Positions 17,914 through 27,560 of a stretch of DNA of 64,000 nucleotides are shown here, piece after piece. Both the position numbers and the translations under genes were made by a program. The notes beneath the pieces were generated by a model. That model was not told the origin of the DNA. It did not search any database and saw only the letters and a list, made by a program, of their open reading frames with translations. Within the stretch, counting starts at the first letter, position 1. Each line of letters starts with the position of its first letter. Origin of the DNA: Rhodoferax saidenbachensis (GTDB lineage Bacteria; Pseudomonadota; Gammaproteobacteria; Burkholderiales; Burkholderiaceae_C); the NCBI RefSeq assembly GCF_001955715.1, contig NZ_CP019239.1, positions 3,410,001 through 3,474,000 of the forward strand. Reading direction: 5' to 3'.

Positions 17914-19041
17914 GGGGGGCGGAGTCAAATCCAAGTGCAACACAAGCTGAGTTTATTGGATGGAGTCAGGAGAGTGCTCAAGCTTGGCCAGCCACTGGCC
18001 GTACACCTCCAGCGGAGTCAACCAGCCCAGCGTCTTGCGAGGCCGTCCATTCATCAAGTCAGCAATCCCGTCGAGTTGCTCCTGGCTGTAACCCGACAGG
18101 TCTGTCCCCTTTGGCAGGAACTGTCGTACCAAACCGTTGGTGTTCTCATTGGTGCCACGCTGCCAAGGACTGTGCGGATCACAGAAATACACGGCAACCC
18201 CGGTGTTGGCTGTCAATTGCGCATGGTGAGCCATCTCACGCCCCCGGTCATAAGTCAGTGTTTGGCGCATAGGCTTGGCAATACCGTTGAGCTTGTCCGT
18301 AAACGCTTGCAGCACGTGGGCTGCAGTGGCTGGGTTGGGATGCGGCAGCTTTACCAACATCAGGAGCCGGGTGCTGCGCTCTACCAGGGTGCCCACAGCA
18401 CTGAGGTTGCCTGCTCCTTTGATCAAGTCACCTTCCCAGTGACCAGGGAACAGTCGATCCTCAACCTGCGGGGGACGTACATGGATGCTCAAGAGATCAG
18501 CGATCTGACCGCGGCGGTCTTCGCCACGTGAACGGGGCCAGCGCTTGGTGCGGGCCAGACGCAAACAGGCAATGAGCTCGCGGCGCAGCTCACCCCGGGG
18601 TTGGGCGTAGATGACGTTGTAGATGGTTTCGTGAGAGACGCGTTGGTGCGCCTCATGCGGATGCAGTGTAGCTAGGCGAGAGGCAATTTGCTGGGGTGAC
18701 CAACGCAGTTGCAATAAGGCGTGCACAGAGGCGAAGAGGGCATTGCCCGCCACCAGCTTCGGGGGCGGTCTGCTGTGGCGACGCCTGCGCACAAAGCGCT
18801 GTTGTGCGAATCGGCAACTATAGGCACCAGCACCGCTGTTTCGGTTGATCTCACGACTCACCGTGGAGGGGGCACGACCCAGTACTCGGGCTACCGCCCG
18901 GATACTCAATCCGAGCTCAAGGCATACAGCAATGGTCTGGCGCTCTTTGTAATCGAGCTGTTTGTACTCTTGGTTCAGTTTCATGGACACACCTTATTGA
19001 AGTTTCAATCGGTGTGTTGCACTTCACTTTTGAGCGAGCCG
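17914..19041 (-). mobile_element. IS30-family insertion sequence
   Basis: One intact transposase gene is flanked by inverted repeats AAGTGCAACACA at 17933-17944 and TGTGTTGCACTT at 19013-19024. A weaker outward extension shares TCAAA on both sides. The outer limits given here are set by where the interrupted dispersed repeat resumes; total length of about 1.1 kb fits the family. The target duplication is not clear (IS30 members make 2-3 bp). It lies between the convergent genes lysA and msrQ. Confidence 0.8.
17953..18990 (-). CDS. IS30-family transposase
   Basis: DDE transposase of 345 residues (343 if the ATG two codons inside the GTG start is used). An amino-terminal helix-turn-helix (YKERQTIAVCLELGLSIRAV, APSTVSREINRN) binds the inverted repeats. 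The catalytic domain has HWEGDLIKG (first Asp), LTYDRGREMA (second Asp) and TNENTNGLVRQFLPKGTDLS (Glu), followed by the family block LNGRPRKTLGW-like LMNGRPRKTLGWLTPLEVY. No stop codon or frameshift, so the element may still be active. Confidence 0.95.
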   Translation of the reverse strand: MSMKLNQEYKQLDYKERQTIAVCLELGLSIRAVARVLGRAPSTVSREINRNSGAGAYSCRFAQQRFVRRRRHSRPPPKLVAGNALFASVHALLQLRWSPQQIASRLATLHPHEAHQRVSHETIYNVIYAQPRGELRRELIACLRLARTKRWPRSRGEDRRGQIADLLSIHVRPPQVEDRLFPGHWEGDLIKGAGNLSAVGTLVERSTRLLMLVKLPHPNPATAAHVLQAFTDKLNGIAKPMRQTLTYDRGREMAHHAQLTANTGVAVYFCDPHSPWQRGTNENTNGLVRQFLPKGTDLSGYSQEQLDGIADLMNGRPRKTLGWLTPLEVYGQWLAKLEHSPDSIQ

Positions 19042-19060
19042 GGGCTAAAGCCTCTTTTTG
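19042..19060 (-). repeat. Dispersed repeat copy 2, right half
   Basis: GGGCTAAAGCCTCTTTTT is the reverse complement of the left arm of the repeat (AAAAAGAGGCTTTAGCCC). Together with 17871-17913 it rebuilds one full repeat copy interrupted by the IS30 element. It also encodes the final KKRL and TAG of msrQ. Confidence 0.75.
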
Positions 19061-19662
19061 CTTGAATATTTCCAGATACGCCAGCCCAGCAGCGTGCCGA
19101 TGATGGCGGCATAGACCGCCACTTCAGCAAAGTTGCGCTTGCCCGCACGCATCCAGAAGAAGTGCAGCAAAGCCAGCCCCGCCACCGCGTACACCAGCCG
19201 GTGCAAGGCCTGCCAGCGCCTCGCACCCAGTGCGCGTATCGCCCGGTTGAACGACGTGGCAGCCAGCGGCGTCAACAGCACAAAAGCCAGAAAACCCACC
19301 AGGATGAACGGGCGTTTGGCGATGTCGTTGGCAATGTCCTCCACCACCAGCCCCATGTCGAACCAGCTGTAGGCCAGCAGGTGCAGGCACACATAGAAAT
19401 AAACGAAGAGCCCCACCATGCGGCGCAGGCGCGCCAGCGCTGTAAGCCCTGACATCACCCGCAAGGGCGTGACCGCCAGCACCAGGCACAACATCCGCAG
19501 CGTCCAGTCGCCGGTGGCGCGCACCAGAGCTTCCTGCGGGTTGGCGCCGAGCTGGTCTGCGAATGCGGCATAGACCAGCCAGACAAAAGGCAACAGCCCG
19601 AGCGTCAAAGTGACCGGCTTGGCCCAGGCGGTACTCAGACCGCGGTTGATTTCCTGGCGCAC
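19045..19662 (-). CDS. msrQ: MsrQ, heme-binding membrane subunit of the MsrPQ methionine sulfoxide reductase
   Basis: Inner-membrane b-type cytochrome (YedZ family), 205 residues with about six transmembrane helices, passing quinone electrons to periplasmic MsrP. Heme-ligand His candidates are in VYFYVCLHLLAYSWFD and QALHRLVYAVAGLALLHFFW; the block RRMVGLFVYFYVCLHL is family-typical. It lies 6 nt after msrP. Its last four codons come from the dispersed repeat. Confidence 0.93.
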   Translation of the reverse strand: MRQEINRGLSTAWAKPVTLTLGLLPFVWLVYAAFADQLGANPQEALVRATGDWTLRMLCLVLAVTPLRVMSGLTALARLRRMVGLFVYFYVCLHLLAYSWFDMGLVVEDIANDIAKRPFILVGFLAFVLLTPLAATSFNRAIRALGARRWQALHRLVYAVAGLALLHFFWMRAGKRNFAEVAVYAAIIGTLLGWRIWKYSSKKRL

Positions 19663-19668
19663 AGCGGA

Positions 19669-20679
19669 TCAGTAGAACTTCTTCAGGTCCATGCCCGCGT
19701 ACAACTGGCCGACCTGCGCCTCGTACCCGTTGAACATCAGCGTCTTGCGTTTCTTGGCAAACAGGCCGTCTTCACCAATGCGCCGCTCAGTGGCCTGGCT
19801 CCAGCGCGGGTGGTCCACATTCGGATTCACATTGGAATAAAACCCGTATTCATTGGCGGCCGCCTTGTTCCAGGCGGTGGCGGGTGCCTTGTCGGTAAAA
19901 CGAATCTTGACAATGCTCTTGCCACTCTTGAAGCCGTACTTCCATGGCACCACCAGCCGCACCGGCGCGCCATTCTGTTTGGGCAAAACCTCGCCATACA
20001 TGCCAAAACTCAGCAGGGTCAGCGGGTGCATGGCCTCGTCCAGCCGCAGGCCCTCTACATAGGGCCAGTCCAGAATACGTGAGCCGACAAAAGGCATGGT
20101 CTTCGGGTCTGCCAGGGTCACAAACTCCACAAACTTGGCACTGCCCAAGGGTTCGACTTTTTTGATTAGTTCGCCCAGTGAATACCCTACCCATGGAATC
20201 ACCATGGACCAACCCTCCACACAACGCAGGCGGTAAATGCGCTCTTCCATGGGGCTGAGCTTGAGCAGGTCTTCCAGTGCCCACTTACCGGGCTTTTTGA
20301 CCATGCCCTCAATCTCCACGGTCCACGGGCTGGTCTTGAGGGTGTGGGCGTTGACTGCCGGGTCGGCTTTGTCGGTGCCGAACTCGTAGTAATTGTTATA
20401 GGTGCTGGCGTCTTTGTAGGCGGTGGGTTTTTCCATGGTGTTGGCACCATCCACCGTGCTGGCCTTTGTATTCAGAACAGGCAATTTGCCGGGCCGCGCG
20501 ACCGCAGCACCCGGCGCTTGCGCCATGGCCTGGCGCCCGGCCCAAGACGCCATGGCAGCCCCGGCCGCACCGGTGGCCATGACTTTGAGCAGATCGCGGC
20601 GCCCTTCATAGGTCTGACGCGCAGTGATGTCACTGGCCAGGGGGTGATTGAAGCCGTCGCGCTGGGTTTTGATCAACAT
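19669..20679 (-). CDS. msrP: MsrP, periplasmic molybdopterin methionine sulfoxide reductase catalytic subunit
   Basis: Repairs methionine sulfoxide in periplasmic proteins (YedY family); 336 residues. A twin-arginine signal ([20 protein letters not shown], cleavage near AMAQA) shows export folded with its Mo-molybdopterin. The Mo-coordinating Cys is in [17 protein letters not shown]; other family blocks are [20 protein letters not shown] and [20 protein letters not shown]. Its partner msrQ follows directly. Confidence 0.95.
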   Translation of the reverse strand: MLIKTQRDGFNHPLASDITARQTYEGRRDLLKVMATGAAGAAMASWAGRQAMAQAPGAAVARPGKLPVLNTKASTVDGANTMEKPTAYKDASTYNNYYEFGTDKADPAVNAHTLKTSPWTVEIEGMVKKPGKWALEDLLKLSPMEERIYRLRCVEGWSMVIPWVGYSLGELIKKVEPLGSAKFVEFVTLADPKTMPFVGSRILDWPYVEGLRLDEAMHPLTLLSFGMYGEVLPKQNGAPVRLVVPWKYGFKSGKSIVKIRFTDKAPATAWNKAAANEYGFYSNVNPNVDHPRWSQATERRIGEDGLFAKKRKTLMFNGYEAQVGQLYAGMDLKKFY

Positions 20680-20723
20680 GGGTACATCCTCTTTCGTTGT
20701 TGGTCGTTGGAGGACGACCGTTC

Positions 20724-22064
20724 TTACAAGGTTCCGTAACTATGCAGTCCGCTCAGGAACATATTGACACCAATAAAGGCAAAAGTGGTGACCGCCAGCC
20801 CCACCAGGGCCCACCAAGCCGCCACGGTCCCGCGCAAACCCTTCATCAGGCGCATATGCAGCCAAGCCGCGTAGTTGAGCCAGACGATCAACGCCCAGGT
20901 TTCCTTGGGGTCCCAGCTCCAGTAGCCGCCCCAGGCTTCGGCGGCCCACAGGGCCCCCAGCACAGTGGCAATGGTGAAGAAGGCAAAGCCCACGGCGATG
21001 GACTTGTACATCACATCGTCCAGCACCTCAAAGCTGGGCAGACGCGCAGCCAGGCGCTTGCGGCCAAACACAATGCTGGCCACGATCAGCGCCGAAATGC
21101 CAAAGTACACCGCCCAGTAGTTGCTCATGCCCAACACGGCTGATTGGCGGAACACCACCGGCTCAAAACACAGCACCACGCCCAGCAGCCACAGCGGCGC
21201 CAGTTTGTACCAGCGCGTCTCGCCGGCCTGCTGTTTGATCAGGTAAGCAAACGCCACCATGGCCGACAGTGCAAACGTGCCGTACCCAATAAAGTTGGCG
21301 GGCACATGCAGCTTCATCCACCAGCTCTTGAGAGCAGGAACCAGCGGCTGGATTTCATGCGCCTGGCGCACCAGCGTGTACCAGAGCAAAAAGCCCACGG
21401 CCGCGCTCACCACCAGCATGACGAAGGCACCCAGCGTGCGTGTCTGGTACTGGGCTTCAAAGTACAGATAAAAGGCGGCAGTCATCCAGCAAAACAGCAC
21501 GAACACTTCGTACAAATTGCTCACAGGGATATGGCCGATGTCTGCCCCCAGCAAATAACTTTCGTACCAGCGCACCATGGTGCCGGTCAGGGCCAGTGTC
21601 ACCGCCACCCACAACAGGCGCGAGGCGATCAGCTCCATGCCATCAGCGCGGCCCTTGGCAAACATGCCTATCCAGTAGAACGCCGTACTCATGAAAAACA
21701 GCATGCTCATCCACAGGATGGCCGACTGGCTGGAAATGAAATACTTGAGCCAAAACACCGTCTCGGCCCGAGCCAAATCACCTTGGTACAAGGCAATGCC
21801 GGACAGAGAAAGGCCGGCCACCGCCAGCATGAGCACCCGCAATGGGCGCCAGAACCAGCCAAGTGCAATAGCGCTGGGAATGGAGCCCAGCAAGATGCCC
21901 TTTTCGTACCCGTCCATGGCGCCGTGGTAGAGCGAGAAAGCGGTGATCCCGCCGGCCACCACGATGACTGCGAACAACCAGTCCAACCAGTCGCGTTTGG
22001 CAAAGTAGCCTTCGTTGAGGGTCAGGCTCTGGGTCACGGCGGGTTTCATCGATACGGTTGTCAT
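20724..22064 (-). CDS. ccsB: System II cytochrome c biogenesis protein, CcsA/ResC family (often named CcsB)
   Basis: Multi-span membrane protein of 446 residues that presents heme for attachment to CXXCH motifs in the periplasm. The tryptophan-rich WWD signature [19 protein letters not shown] is near the carboxy end, with flanking His candidates (e.g. [29 protein letters not shown]). It lies 4 nt after resB; the two proteins form the heme exporter/lyase. The neighbouring diheme cytochrome c and MsrPQ show a periplasmic redox theme. Confidence 0.94.
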   Translation of the reverse strand: MTTVSMKPAVTQSLTLNEGYFAKRDWLDWLFAVIVVAGGITAFSLYHGAMDGYEKGILLGSIPSAIALGWFWRPLRVLMLAVAGLSLSGIALYQGDLARAETVFWLKYFISSQSAILWMSMLFFMSTAFYWIGMFAKGRADGMELIASRLLWVAVTLALTGTMVRWYESYLLGADIGHIPVSNLYEVFVLFCWMTAAFYLYFEAQYQTRTLGAFVMLVVSAAVGFLLWYTLVRQAHEIQPLVPALKSWWMKLHVPANFIGYGTFALSAMVAFAYLIKQQAGETRWYKLAPLWLLGVVLCFEPVVFRQSAVLGMSNYWAVYFGISALIVASIVFGRKRLAARLPSFEVLDDVMYKSIAVGFAFFTIATVLGALWAAEAWGGYWSWDPKETWALIVWLNYAAWLHMRLMKGLRGTVAAWWALVGLAVTTFAFIGVNMFLSGLHSYGTL

Positions 22065-22068
22065 GGGT

Positions 22069-24216
22069 TTACTCCTTCAGTCCGAGCAAGCGGGACTTCA
22101 GCTGTTCAAATTCGCGGTCACCATCCATGGTTTTCCGGTTGGTCGACAAGGCCATCGTAGCCTCGCAGGTGCTGTCTGGGCCCGCACCTGCGGATGTATT
22201 GGGCGTGAACCATATCCACAAACGTCTCTCACGGATATAAAGCATGGCAAATACCCCCAGAATCAGCAGGGCACATCCCAGATAGACCACGTTTTTGCCC
22301 GGCGCGCGCGCCACTTGGAACACACTGGCCTGCACATGGGTGAAGTTGGTCAACTGCAAGGCCACCGGGGCAGGATACAGCGGCGCATCACTGAGCGCCA
22401 GCACCGCCTGGGTCATGAAGGCCTGGCTCTTGTCATCCGCTTCCATGGGTTTCAGGCCCACCTGCTCGCGCGCCACCTGGGCCAGCTCAAACAAGACGCC
22501 GTTGAGTATGCGCACCAGTACTTCACCCGCCTTGTTGCGCTCAGCTTCCGGCACATTGGCTTCAATAAAATCTGCGACAGACTGCAGACCAGCCATGGGT
22601 TTGCCATCTGGCCCTGTACCCGCGCCTGCAAACAAGGCCAGCGCACGCGCCGCAGAGGCGGCCAGTTGCTGGGCTAGCTCAGGACGCTGGGAATCCACCG
22701 CCTTGCCCGCGTAACGTGCAATGGCACGCTCACGCATGCGCGGGTCTGCCAGCGCAGCGCGCAAACGCAAAAATTCATCCATGGAACTTTGGGCATCTGC
22801 GGGAATGCGCAGGTAACGGAAAGGTTCTGCAGGCGACTCGCGCATGCCCAGCAAGAACACCGGGACACCCTCGCCCATGTCCACCGGCAGCATGTAGTTG
22901 TTGAACTCCTTGGCTTGCCCTGCGGCATCGCGCAGTTTGTAGCCCACGCTGGGGCCTACATTGCGCAGGTCTTTATGGGTCGTTGTTTTGTTCGCCGCCC
23001 CGAGACTGGCATCGACGGCAGCGCGCAGATCAACTTTGCGGACGTCCGTACCCGAGGCCGCTTCACCGGCAAAATTCTCCACATTGATGACCCGCAGGCT
23101 GGTGTACTCCACCGTGAGCGGGGCCGCATCCTGGCTCTTGCTGCGCACCAGGGTGGACGACCCGCCCACCACACCCTCCAGATCAAACGGCTTGGCCACA
23201 CCGTCCATGGGAACGGCACGCAGGCTGACGCTGGAGCCTCCATCGTCAAAACTCGACTGGTAGATCTCGATGCCGCGGTGGTTGGCAGGGTGATTGACCT
23301 CCACGCGGGCAGGAATCTTCTCGCCCGTCTCCTTGTCGTGGATCACGATGTCACTCGCAAACAGCTTGGGCATGCCGGTAGAGTAGTACTCCACCACAAA
23401 CTTCTTGAGCTCCACCGCAAAGGGCAAGTCCTGCAACAGGATGCCATCGGACTGATTCAGGATGGCCGTGCTGGACTGCGTGCCTTCGGCCACCATCAGG
23501 TTGCCACGGAACGTCGGATTGCGTTCACTCAGACGGTGCTGGGGCGCAACATCGGCAATCATGCCGCCACCGTTATAGGTTGTCTTGCCGTTGAACAGCA
23601 TCTGCGCCCGCACAATCAGGTCCCCATCGAGCAATCCGCCCAGGCACACCAGCACAATGGCACTGTGTGCGGCGATGTAGCCAATCTTGTTGGCGGCGCC
23701 CGCTTTGGCGGCCAGCATCCAACCCGTTCCGGCAGCGGTTTCGCGTTGCTGCAGCTTGACCTTCCAGCCTCCGGTGGCCAGCAATTGCCCAAGGCGTTGC
23801 GCCGCACTCTCGGCAGAGCCATCCACCACGGCCTGTGCGCGGTGTCCAAATGCTTTCAGGCTTTGCTCGCGGATATTTTCTTTGTACGACCGCAGATCGG
23901 CAAAAATCTTGGGTGTATTGCGCGCAACACACAGGGATGTGCTGATCACCAGAAATCCCAGGATCGCCAGAAACCACCATGCGCTGTACACGTTGTACAG
24001 GCTAGCCGCTGCAAAAACGTCGGTCCAGAAAGGGCCAAACTGGTTCACATAGTTGTTCAGCGGCTCATGCTGCTTGAGCACCGTGCCGATCACCGATGCG
24101 ATGCAGATCACTGTCAACAGCGAAATGGAAAAGCGCATGGAGGACAGCAATTCCACGGCCGCTCGCGCAGCACGCGAGCCGGACTTCAATTCAAGGCCTT
24201 GGGTGGAAACGGTCAT
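22069..24216 (-). CDS. resB: Cytochrome c biogenesis protein ResB (Ccs1)
   Basis: Partner of CcsA in System II; 715 residues. Membrane helices near the amino end (RFSISLLTVICIASVIGTVL, then YSAWWFLAILGFLVISTSLC) and at about 180-200, a large periplasmic domain and a last helix near the carboxy end (VVYLGCALLILGVFAMLYI). Family blocks include LKQHEPLNNYVNQFGPFW, GYIAAHSAIVLVCLGGLLDG and VEVNHPANHRGIEIYQSSF. It is separated from the upstream cytochrome gene by a terminator. Confidence 0.94.
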   Translation of the reverse strand: MTVSTQGLELKSGSRAARAAVELLSSMRFSISLLTVICIASVIGTVLKQHEPLNNYVNQFGPFWTDVFAAASLYNVYSAWWFLAILGFLVISTSLCVARNTPKIFADLRSYKENIREQSLKAFGHRAQAVVDGSAESAAQRLGQLLATGGWKVKLQQRETAAGTGWMLAAKAGAANKIGYIAAHSAIVLVCLGGLLDGDLIVRAQMLFNGKTTYNGGGMIADVAPQHRLSERNPTFRGNLMVAEGTQSSTAILNQSDGILLQDLPFAVELKKFVVEYYSTGMPKLFASDIVIHDKETGEKIPARVEVNHPANHRGIEIYQSSFDDGGSSVSLRAVPMDGVAKPFDLEGVVGGSSTLVRSKSQDAAPLTVEYTSLRVINVENFAGEAASGTDVRKVDLRAAVDASLGAANKTTTHKDLRNVGPSVGYKLRDAAGQAKEFNNYMLPVDMGEGVPVFLLGMRESPAEPFRYLRIPADAQSSMDEFLRLRAALADPRMRERAIARYAGKAVDSQRPELAQQLAASAARALALFAGAGTGPDGKPMAGLQSVADFIEANVPEAERNKAGEVLVRILNGVLFELAQVAREQVGLKPMEADDKSQAFMTQAVLALSDAPLYPAPVALQLTNFTHVQASVFQVARAPGKNVVYLGCALLILGVFAMLYIRERRLWIWFTPNTSAGAGPDSTCEATMALSTNRKTMDGDREFEQLKSRLLGLKE

Positions 24217-24241
24217 GGGCAGATGCAGCAGAACTCAAAAG

Positions 24242-24275
24242 AAAAAAGGGCAGGTCCTCGGTTGATGGACCCGCC
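24242..24275 (-). terminator. Rho-independent terminator between the cytochrome c gene and resB
   Basis: On the minus strand a stem GGCGGGTCC / GGACCTGCC (one mismatch; plus coordinates 24267-24275 and 24249-24257) with a 9-nt loop is followed by a run of Ts (plus 24242-24247 is AAAAAA). A second small hairpin GGTTCC-CTGC-GGAACC lies just before it (24301-24316). It ends the cytochrome c transcript. Confidence 0.75.
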
Positions 24276-24334
24276 CGGTTAGGCTTGGTAAGCGCCATTT
24301 GGTTCCCTGCGGAACCCCATGGAATGCAGCAGGC

Positions 24335-24982
24335 TTAGCGCAAACCTGCGATGTAATCTGCCACCGCCTTGATTTCACGGTCATTCATCTTGGCAGCCAC
24401 CTGCGTCATCTGCAGGCTGTTCTTGCGAATGCCGTCGCGGAATGCGACCAGCTGTGCAACGCCATATTCAGCATGCTGGCCACTCAGACGGGGGTATTGC
24501 GAAGGAAGGCCAGCACCGTTGGGGCTATGGCAACCAGCACAGGCGGGCACCTGGCGGTCCGAAATACCGCCGCGGTAAATGCGCTCACCCAACGTCACGA
24601 GTTCTTTATCTTTAGCGAATCCAGGCTTGGCTTTCTTGGAAGTCACCCAGAAAGCAATATTCTTCATGTCTTCGTCAGACAGTGCGGAGGCAAAGCCCTT
24701 CATGACAGCGTTGCTGCGTTTGCCGGATTTGAATTCCTGCAGTTGCTTGACCAGGTACTCCGGGTGTTGTTGCGCCAGCTTGGGGTAAGCCGGGGTTCCG
24801 GAGTTGCCGTCCGCGCCGTGGCAAGCCGCACACACAGCGCCATAACTGGCTTCGCCCTTGACCAGATCCGGCTTGGCAACCTTGGCAGGCGCAGCAGCTT
24901 CTGGTTTGGCGTCTGACGCCACGGCGGAAAACGATGACACTGCAATGAGAGCAGCGGCGAGCAAGGGGGCGATCAACTTCAT
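24335..24982 (-). CDS. Periplasmic diheme cytochrome c (cytochrome c4 family)
   Basis: Electron carrier of 215 residues with a signal peptide (MKLIAPLLAAALIAVSSFSA) and an Ala/Pro/Lys-rich linker. Two homologous cytochrome c domains each have a CXXCH: CAACH in the first (about residue 58) and CAGCH in the second (about 154). Axial Met candidates are in SNAVMKGFASALSD and KNSLQMTQVAAKMND. The ATG at 24982 is favoured over one eight codons earlier because it begins the signal peptide. Confidence 0.92.
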   Translation of the reverse strand: MKLIAPLLAAALIAVSSFSAVASDAKPEAAAPAKVAKPDLVKGEASYGAVCAACHGADGNSGTPAYPKLAQQHPEYLVKQLQEFKSGKRSNAVMKGFASALSDEDMKNIAFWVTSKKAKPGFAKDKELVTLGERIYRGGISDRQVPACAGCHSPNGAGLPSQYPRLSGQHAEYGVAQLVAFRDGIRKNSLQMTQVAAKMNDREIKAVADYIAGLR

Positions 24983-25052
24983 AGGAGTCTTGTGTCTGGT
25001 GAGCAAAACAGCTCCATTCTACAATGGAGCTCCGGGTTTACCTTCCAAATTA

Positions 25053-25781
25053 ATGACTACCAATACAAACCCAAGCGCTGAATCCTCCAAGGGGACGGCA
25101 CCGGCAGCCGGTGAAAAGTCCGCCGCCACCATCGCTATGGGCTGGTTGCACACCGCAAAATTCCTGACAACGGCACCACAGTTGCATTTTTTGCCTGCGC
25201 TGGATGTGCCTGAAATTGCCTTTGTCGGCCGCTCCAACGCTGGCAAGTCCACCTGCATCAATACGCTGACGCAACAAAAGCAGTTGGCGTTTGCCTCCAA
25301 AAAGCCCGGACGCACCCAGCACATCAACCTGTTTTCCCTCGGCAAACAAGGCGTGATGGACGCGGTGCTGACCGACTTGCCGGGTTATGGCTACGCCGCC
25401 GTGCCCAAACAAGACAAGATCCGCTGGCAACAGGTCATGGCCAACTACCTGGTAACGCGCAAGAACCTGATGGGCATTGTGCTGATGTGCGATCCCCGCC
25501 ATGGCATGACCGAACTCGATGAAATCCTGCTGGATGTGATTCGTCCGCGTGTGCAGGAAGGCCTGAAATTCCTGATCGTGCTGACCAAATCCGACAAACT
25601 CACGCGCAGCGAAGCGACCAAGGTGTTATCCATCACGAAGCTACAAGCCGGTGGTGGTGAGGTGATGCTGTTCTCTGCACCCAAGAAAAAAGGCGTGGAA
25701 GAAGTCGCCCAGTTGCTCTGGAAATGGGCCCATCCACAGGCCCCTGCTGGCGCCGAACCGCCAGCCACGGTGGATGCCTGA
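25053..25781 (+). CDS. engB: Ribosome biogenesis GTP-binding protein EngB (YsxC/YihA)
   Basis: Essential small GTPase for 50S assembly; 242 residues, with a low-complexity amino-terminal extension. G1 is GRSNAGKST (about residues 60-68), G3 DLPGYGYAAVPK, G4 TKSDKL and G5 FSAPKKKG. The downstream hydrolase gene starts 8 nt inside its end. Divergent from the cytochrome c gene; 70 nt separate the starts. Confidence 0.95.
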   Translation: MTTNTNPSAESSKGTAPAAGEKSAATIAMGWLHTAKFLTTAPQLHFLPALDVPEIAFVGRSNAGKSTCINTLTQQKQLAFASKKPGRTQHINLFSLGKQGVMDAVLTDLPGYGYAAVPKQDKIRWQQVMANYLVTRKNLMGIVLMCDPRHGMTELDEILLDVIRPRVQEGLKFLIVLTKSDKLTRSEATKVLSITKLQAGGGEVMLFSAPKKKGVEEVAQLLWKWAHPQAPAGAEPPATVDA

Positions 25782-26700
25782 CACTTACCTGCAGCCGCTA
25801 CCCCACGGCATCACCCTGAGTTGCAGGGCCACTGGCGAACGGGGCAGACCCGTATTGGTCTTTCTGCACGGTTTTCCCGAAGGCGCATTTGTGTGGGATG
25901 GCCTGCTGGAGCACTTTGCTGCACCGGAGAATGGGGGCTACCGCTGTATTGCCCCGAATCTGCGTGGTTTTGAACAATCCACAGCCCCCACCGAAGTAGC
26001 CGCCTACCGTCCCAAACACCTGGTGCAGGACATTGCCGCACTGGTTGCGATGGAAACCGAAGGGAAACAAGCGCTGGAATGCCTGATTGCCCACGACTGG
26101 GGCGGTGCGGTAGCCTGGAATTTTGCCAACCAGTTGCCACATCTGACCCGCAAGCTGGCCATCCTGAATTCACCCCACCCTGGCACCTTTCTGCGCGAAC
26201 TGAAGCACAGTGCAGCGCAACAAGCTTCCAGTGCGTATATGAATTTCCTGATCCGGCCTGACGCACCCCAGTTGCTGGCAGAAATCGACTAGGCAAGGCT
26301 CTGGCCGTTTTTCACCGACATCACGGCCCAAGGCCAGACCGCAGCCTGGCTCACGGAAACGGTCAAGAACCAGTACAGCGCCGTATGGGGTCATGGATTA
26401 CACGGCGGATGTAATTACTACCGGGCTTCACCCCTGCGACCACCCCGCCCTGAAGACCCCGCCGCGGCGGCCGTGGATTTGCCAGATAGCATGCTCACGG
26501 TGAACATCCCAACTCTCGTGGTCTGGGGCATGGATGACACGGCATTGCCACCGGCTTTGTTGGATGGACTGGATGGCTACATCAGCGACCTGACCGTGCA
26601 TCGGGTTCCTGGAGCCAGCCACTGGATTGTTCATGAACAGCCCGCTCTGGTCGCGCACTACCTCCACGCTTTTTTACAGCCTAAAGCTGCGGTTCAGTAA
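25774..26700 (+). pseudogene. Epoxide hydrolase-like alpha/beta hydrolase, interrupted by one in-frame TAG
   Basis: Reading starts at ATG 25774 (overlapping engB) and stops at TAG 26290-26292 after 172 residues, but the same frame continues open to TAA at 26700 with the rest of the fold. First part: HGFPEGAFVWDGLLEHF and the nucleophile block IAHDWGGAVAWN (Asp). After the stop: ARLWPFFTDITAQG, NIPTLVVWGMDDTALP and GASHWIVHEQP with the catalytic His. Without the stop it would be a normal 308-residue enzyme; one base change (TAG from a Tyr TAC, for example) explains the break. Read as a recent pseudogene; sequencing error is possible. Confidence 0.85.
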
Positions 26701-27560
26701 GGCGGCGCTTCCCCGTTGGGGCGGTCTTTGAAACGTTTGTGCACCCAGTAGTACTGGGCAGGCATGGCATCGATATACCCCTGCAATTCAAGGTTCATGC
26801 GTACCGTGTCGACTTCCAGATCGCCAGTCGGAAAGTCACCCCAAGCCGCCATCACCTGCACTTCGTAGCCCTGCGCAGTCATACGCGTCACGATCGGTAC
26901 AACCTTGGCGCGCCCCAGTTTGGCAAAGCGTGAGAGCGAAGGCACCGTGCACGCCGACACCCCATAAAACGGCACAAACAAAGACTCGGACGGGTCGTAA
27001 TTCATGTCGGGCAGCAAATACAGGGGTTCTCCCTGCCGCACCGCAGCAACGATGGGCTTGATACCCTCCAGCCGGGCCACCAGCTCCGGCGCTCCAAAAC
27101 GTTGCCGACCTGCCAGTATCCAGGCGTCGGCCTCCGGGTTGACCTGTGCGGCGTAGATCGTGGCAAAGCGCCGGGGCACTTGGGCGGTCAGCGCAGTCCA
27201 TGCAGCGTCCAGCCCCACAAAATGGGGGGCAAACAAAACGGTGGGGGCTTCGCCCTCCAGTTCATGCACAGCCCCTGTCAGATGCAGCCGTGCTCGCACC
27301 GTTTCTTCCGAGCCATGCCATAACCAGCCGCGATCCAGCCAGCTTTGCGCAAAGTACACAAAAACCTGGCGCGTACAGCGACGGCGCTGAGCAGGCGTCC
27401 AACCCGGAAAACACAGTTGCAAATTAATACCGACCACCTTGCGTCGACCAGCGACCAGAAGATACAAGGCCCAACCCATCAGCGCCCCCAGAGCGCGCAA
27501 AACAGGCAATGGCAGCCGTGCCAAAAGACCTATCAAGACCAGCGACGCGCGGGTGAACAT
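26694..27560 (-). CDS. LpxL/LpxM-like lipid A late acyltransferase (paralogue 1)
   Basis: Membrane-bound LPLAT-family acyltransferase, 288 residues, starting MFTRASLVLIGLLARLPLPV (membrane anchor). The catalytic HX4D is in VLFAPHFVGLDAAWTAL. Other family blocks are VGINLQLCFPGWTPAQRR, GEPLYLLPDMNYDPSESLFV and PAQYYWVHKRFKDRPNGE. It should add a secondary acyl chain to the lipid A precursor. The ATG overlaps the stop of the upstream paralogue (TGATG). Its end overlaps the hydrolase pseudogene by 7 nt. Confidence 0.9.
   Translation of the reverse strand: MFTRASLVLIGLLARLPLPVLRALGALMGWALYLLVAGRRKVVGINLQLCFPGWTPAQRRRCTRQVFVYFAQSWLDRGWLWHGSEETVRARLHLTGAVHELEGEAPTVLFAPHFVGLDAAWTALTAQVPRRFATIYAAQVNPEADAWILAGRQRFGAPELVARLEGIKPIVAAVRQGEPLYLLPDMNYDPSESLFVPFYGVSACTVPSLSRFAKLGRAKVVPIVTRMTAQGYEVQVMAAWGDFPTGDLEVDTVRMNLELQGYIDAMPAQYYWVHKRFKDRPNGEAPPY

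Noticed and set aside
22789..24282. 497-codon plus-strand frame
   Set aside because: Shadow of resB; composition is typical of antisense frames in GC-rich DNA.
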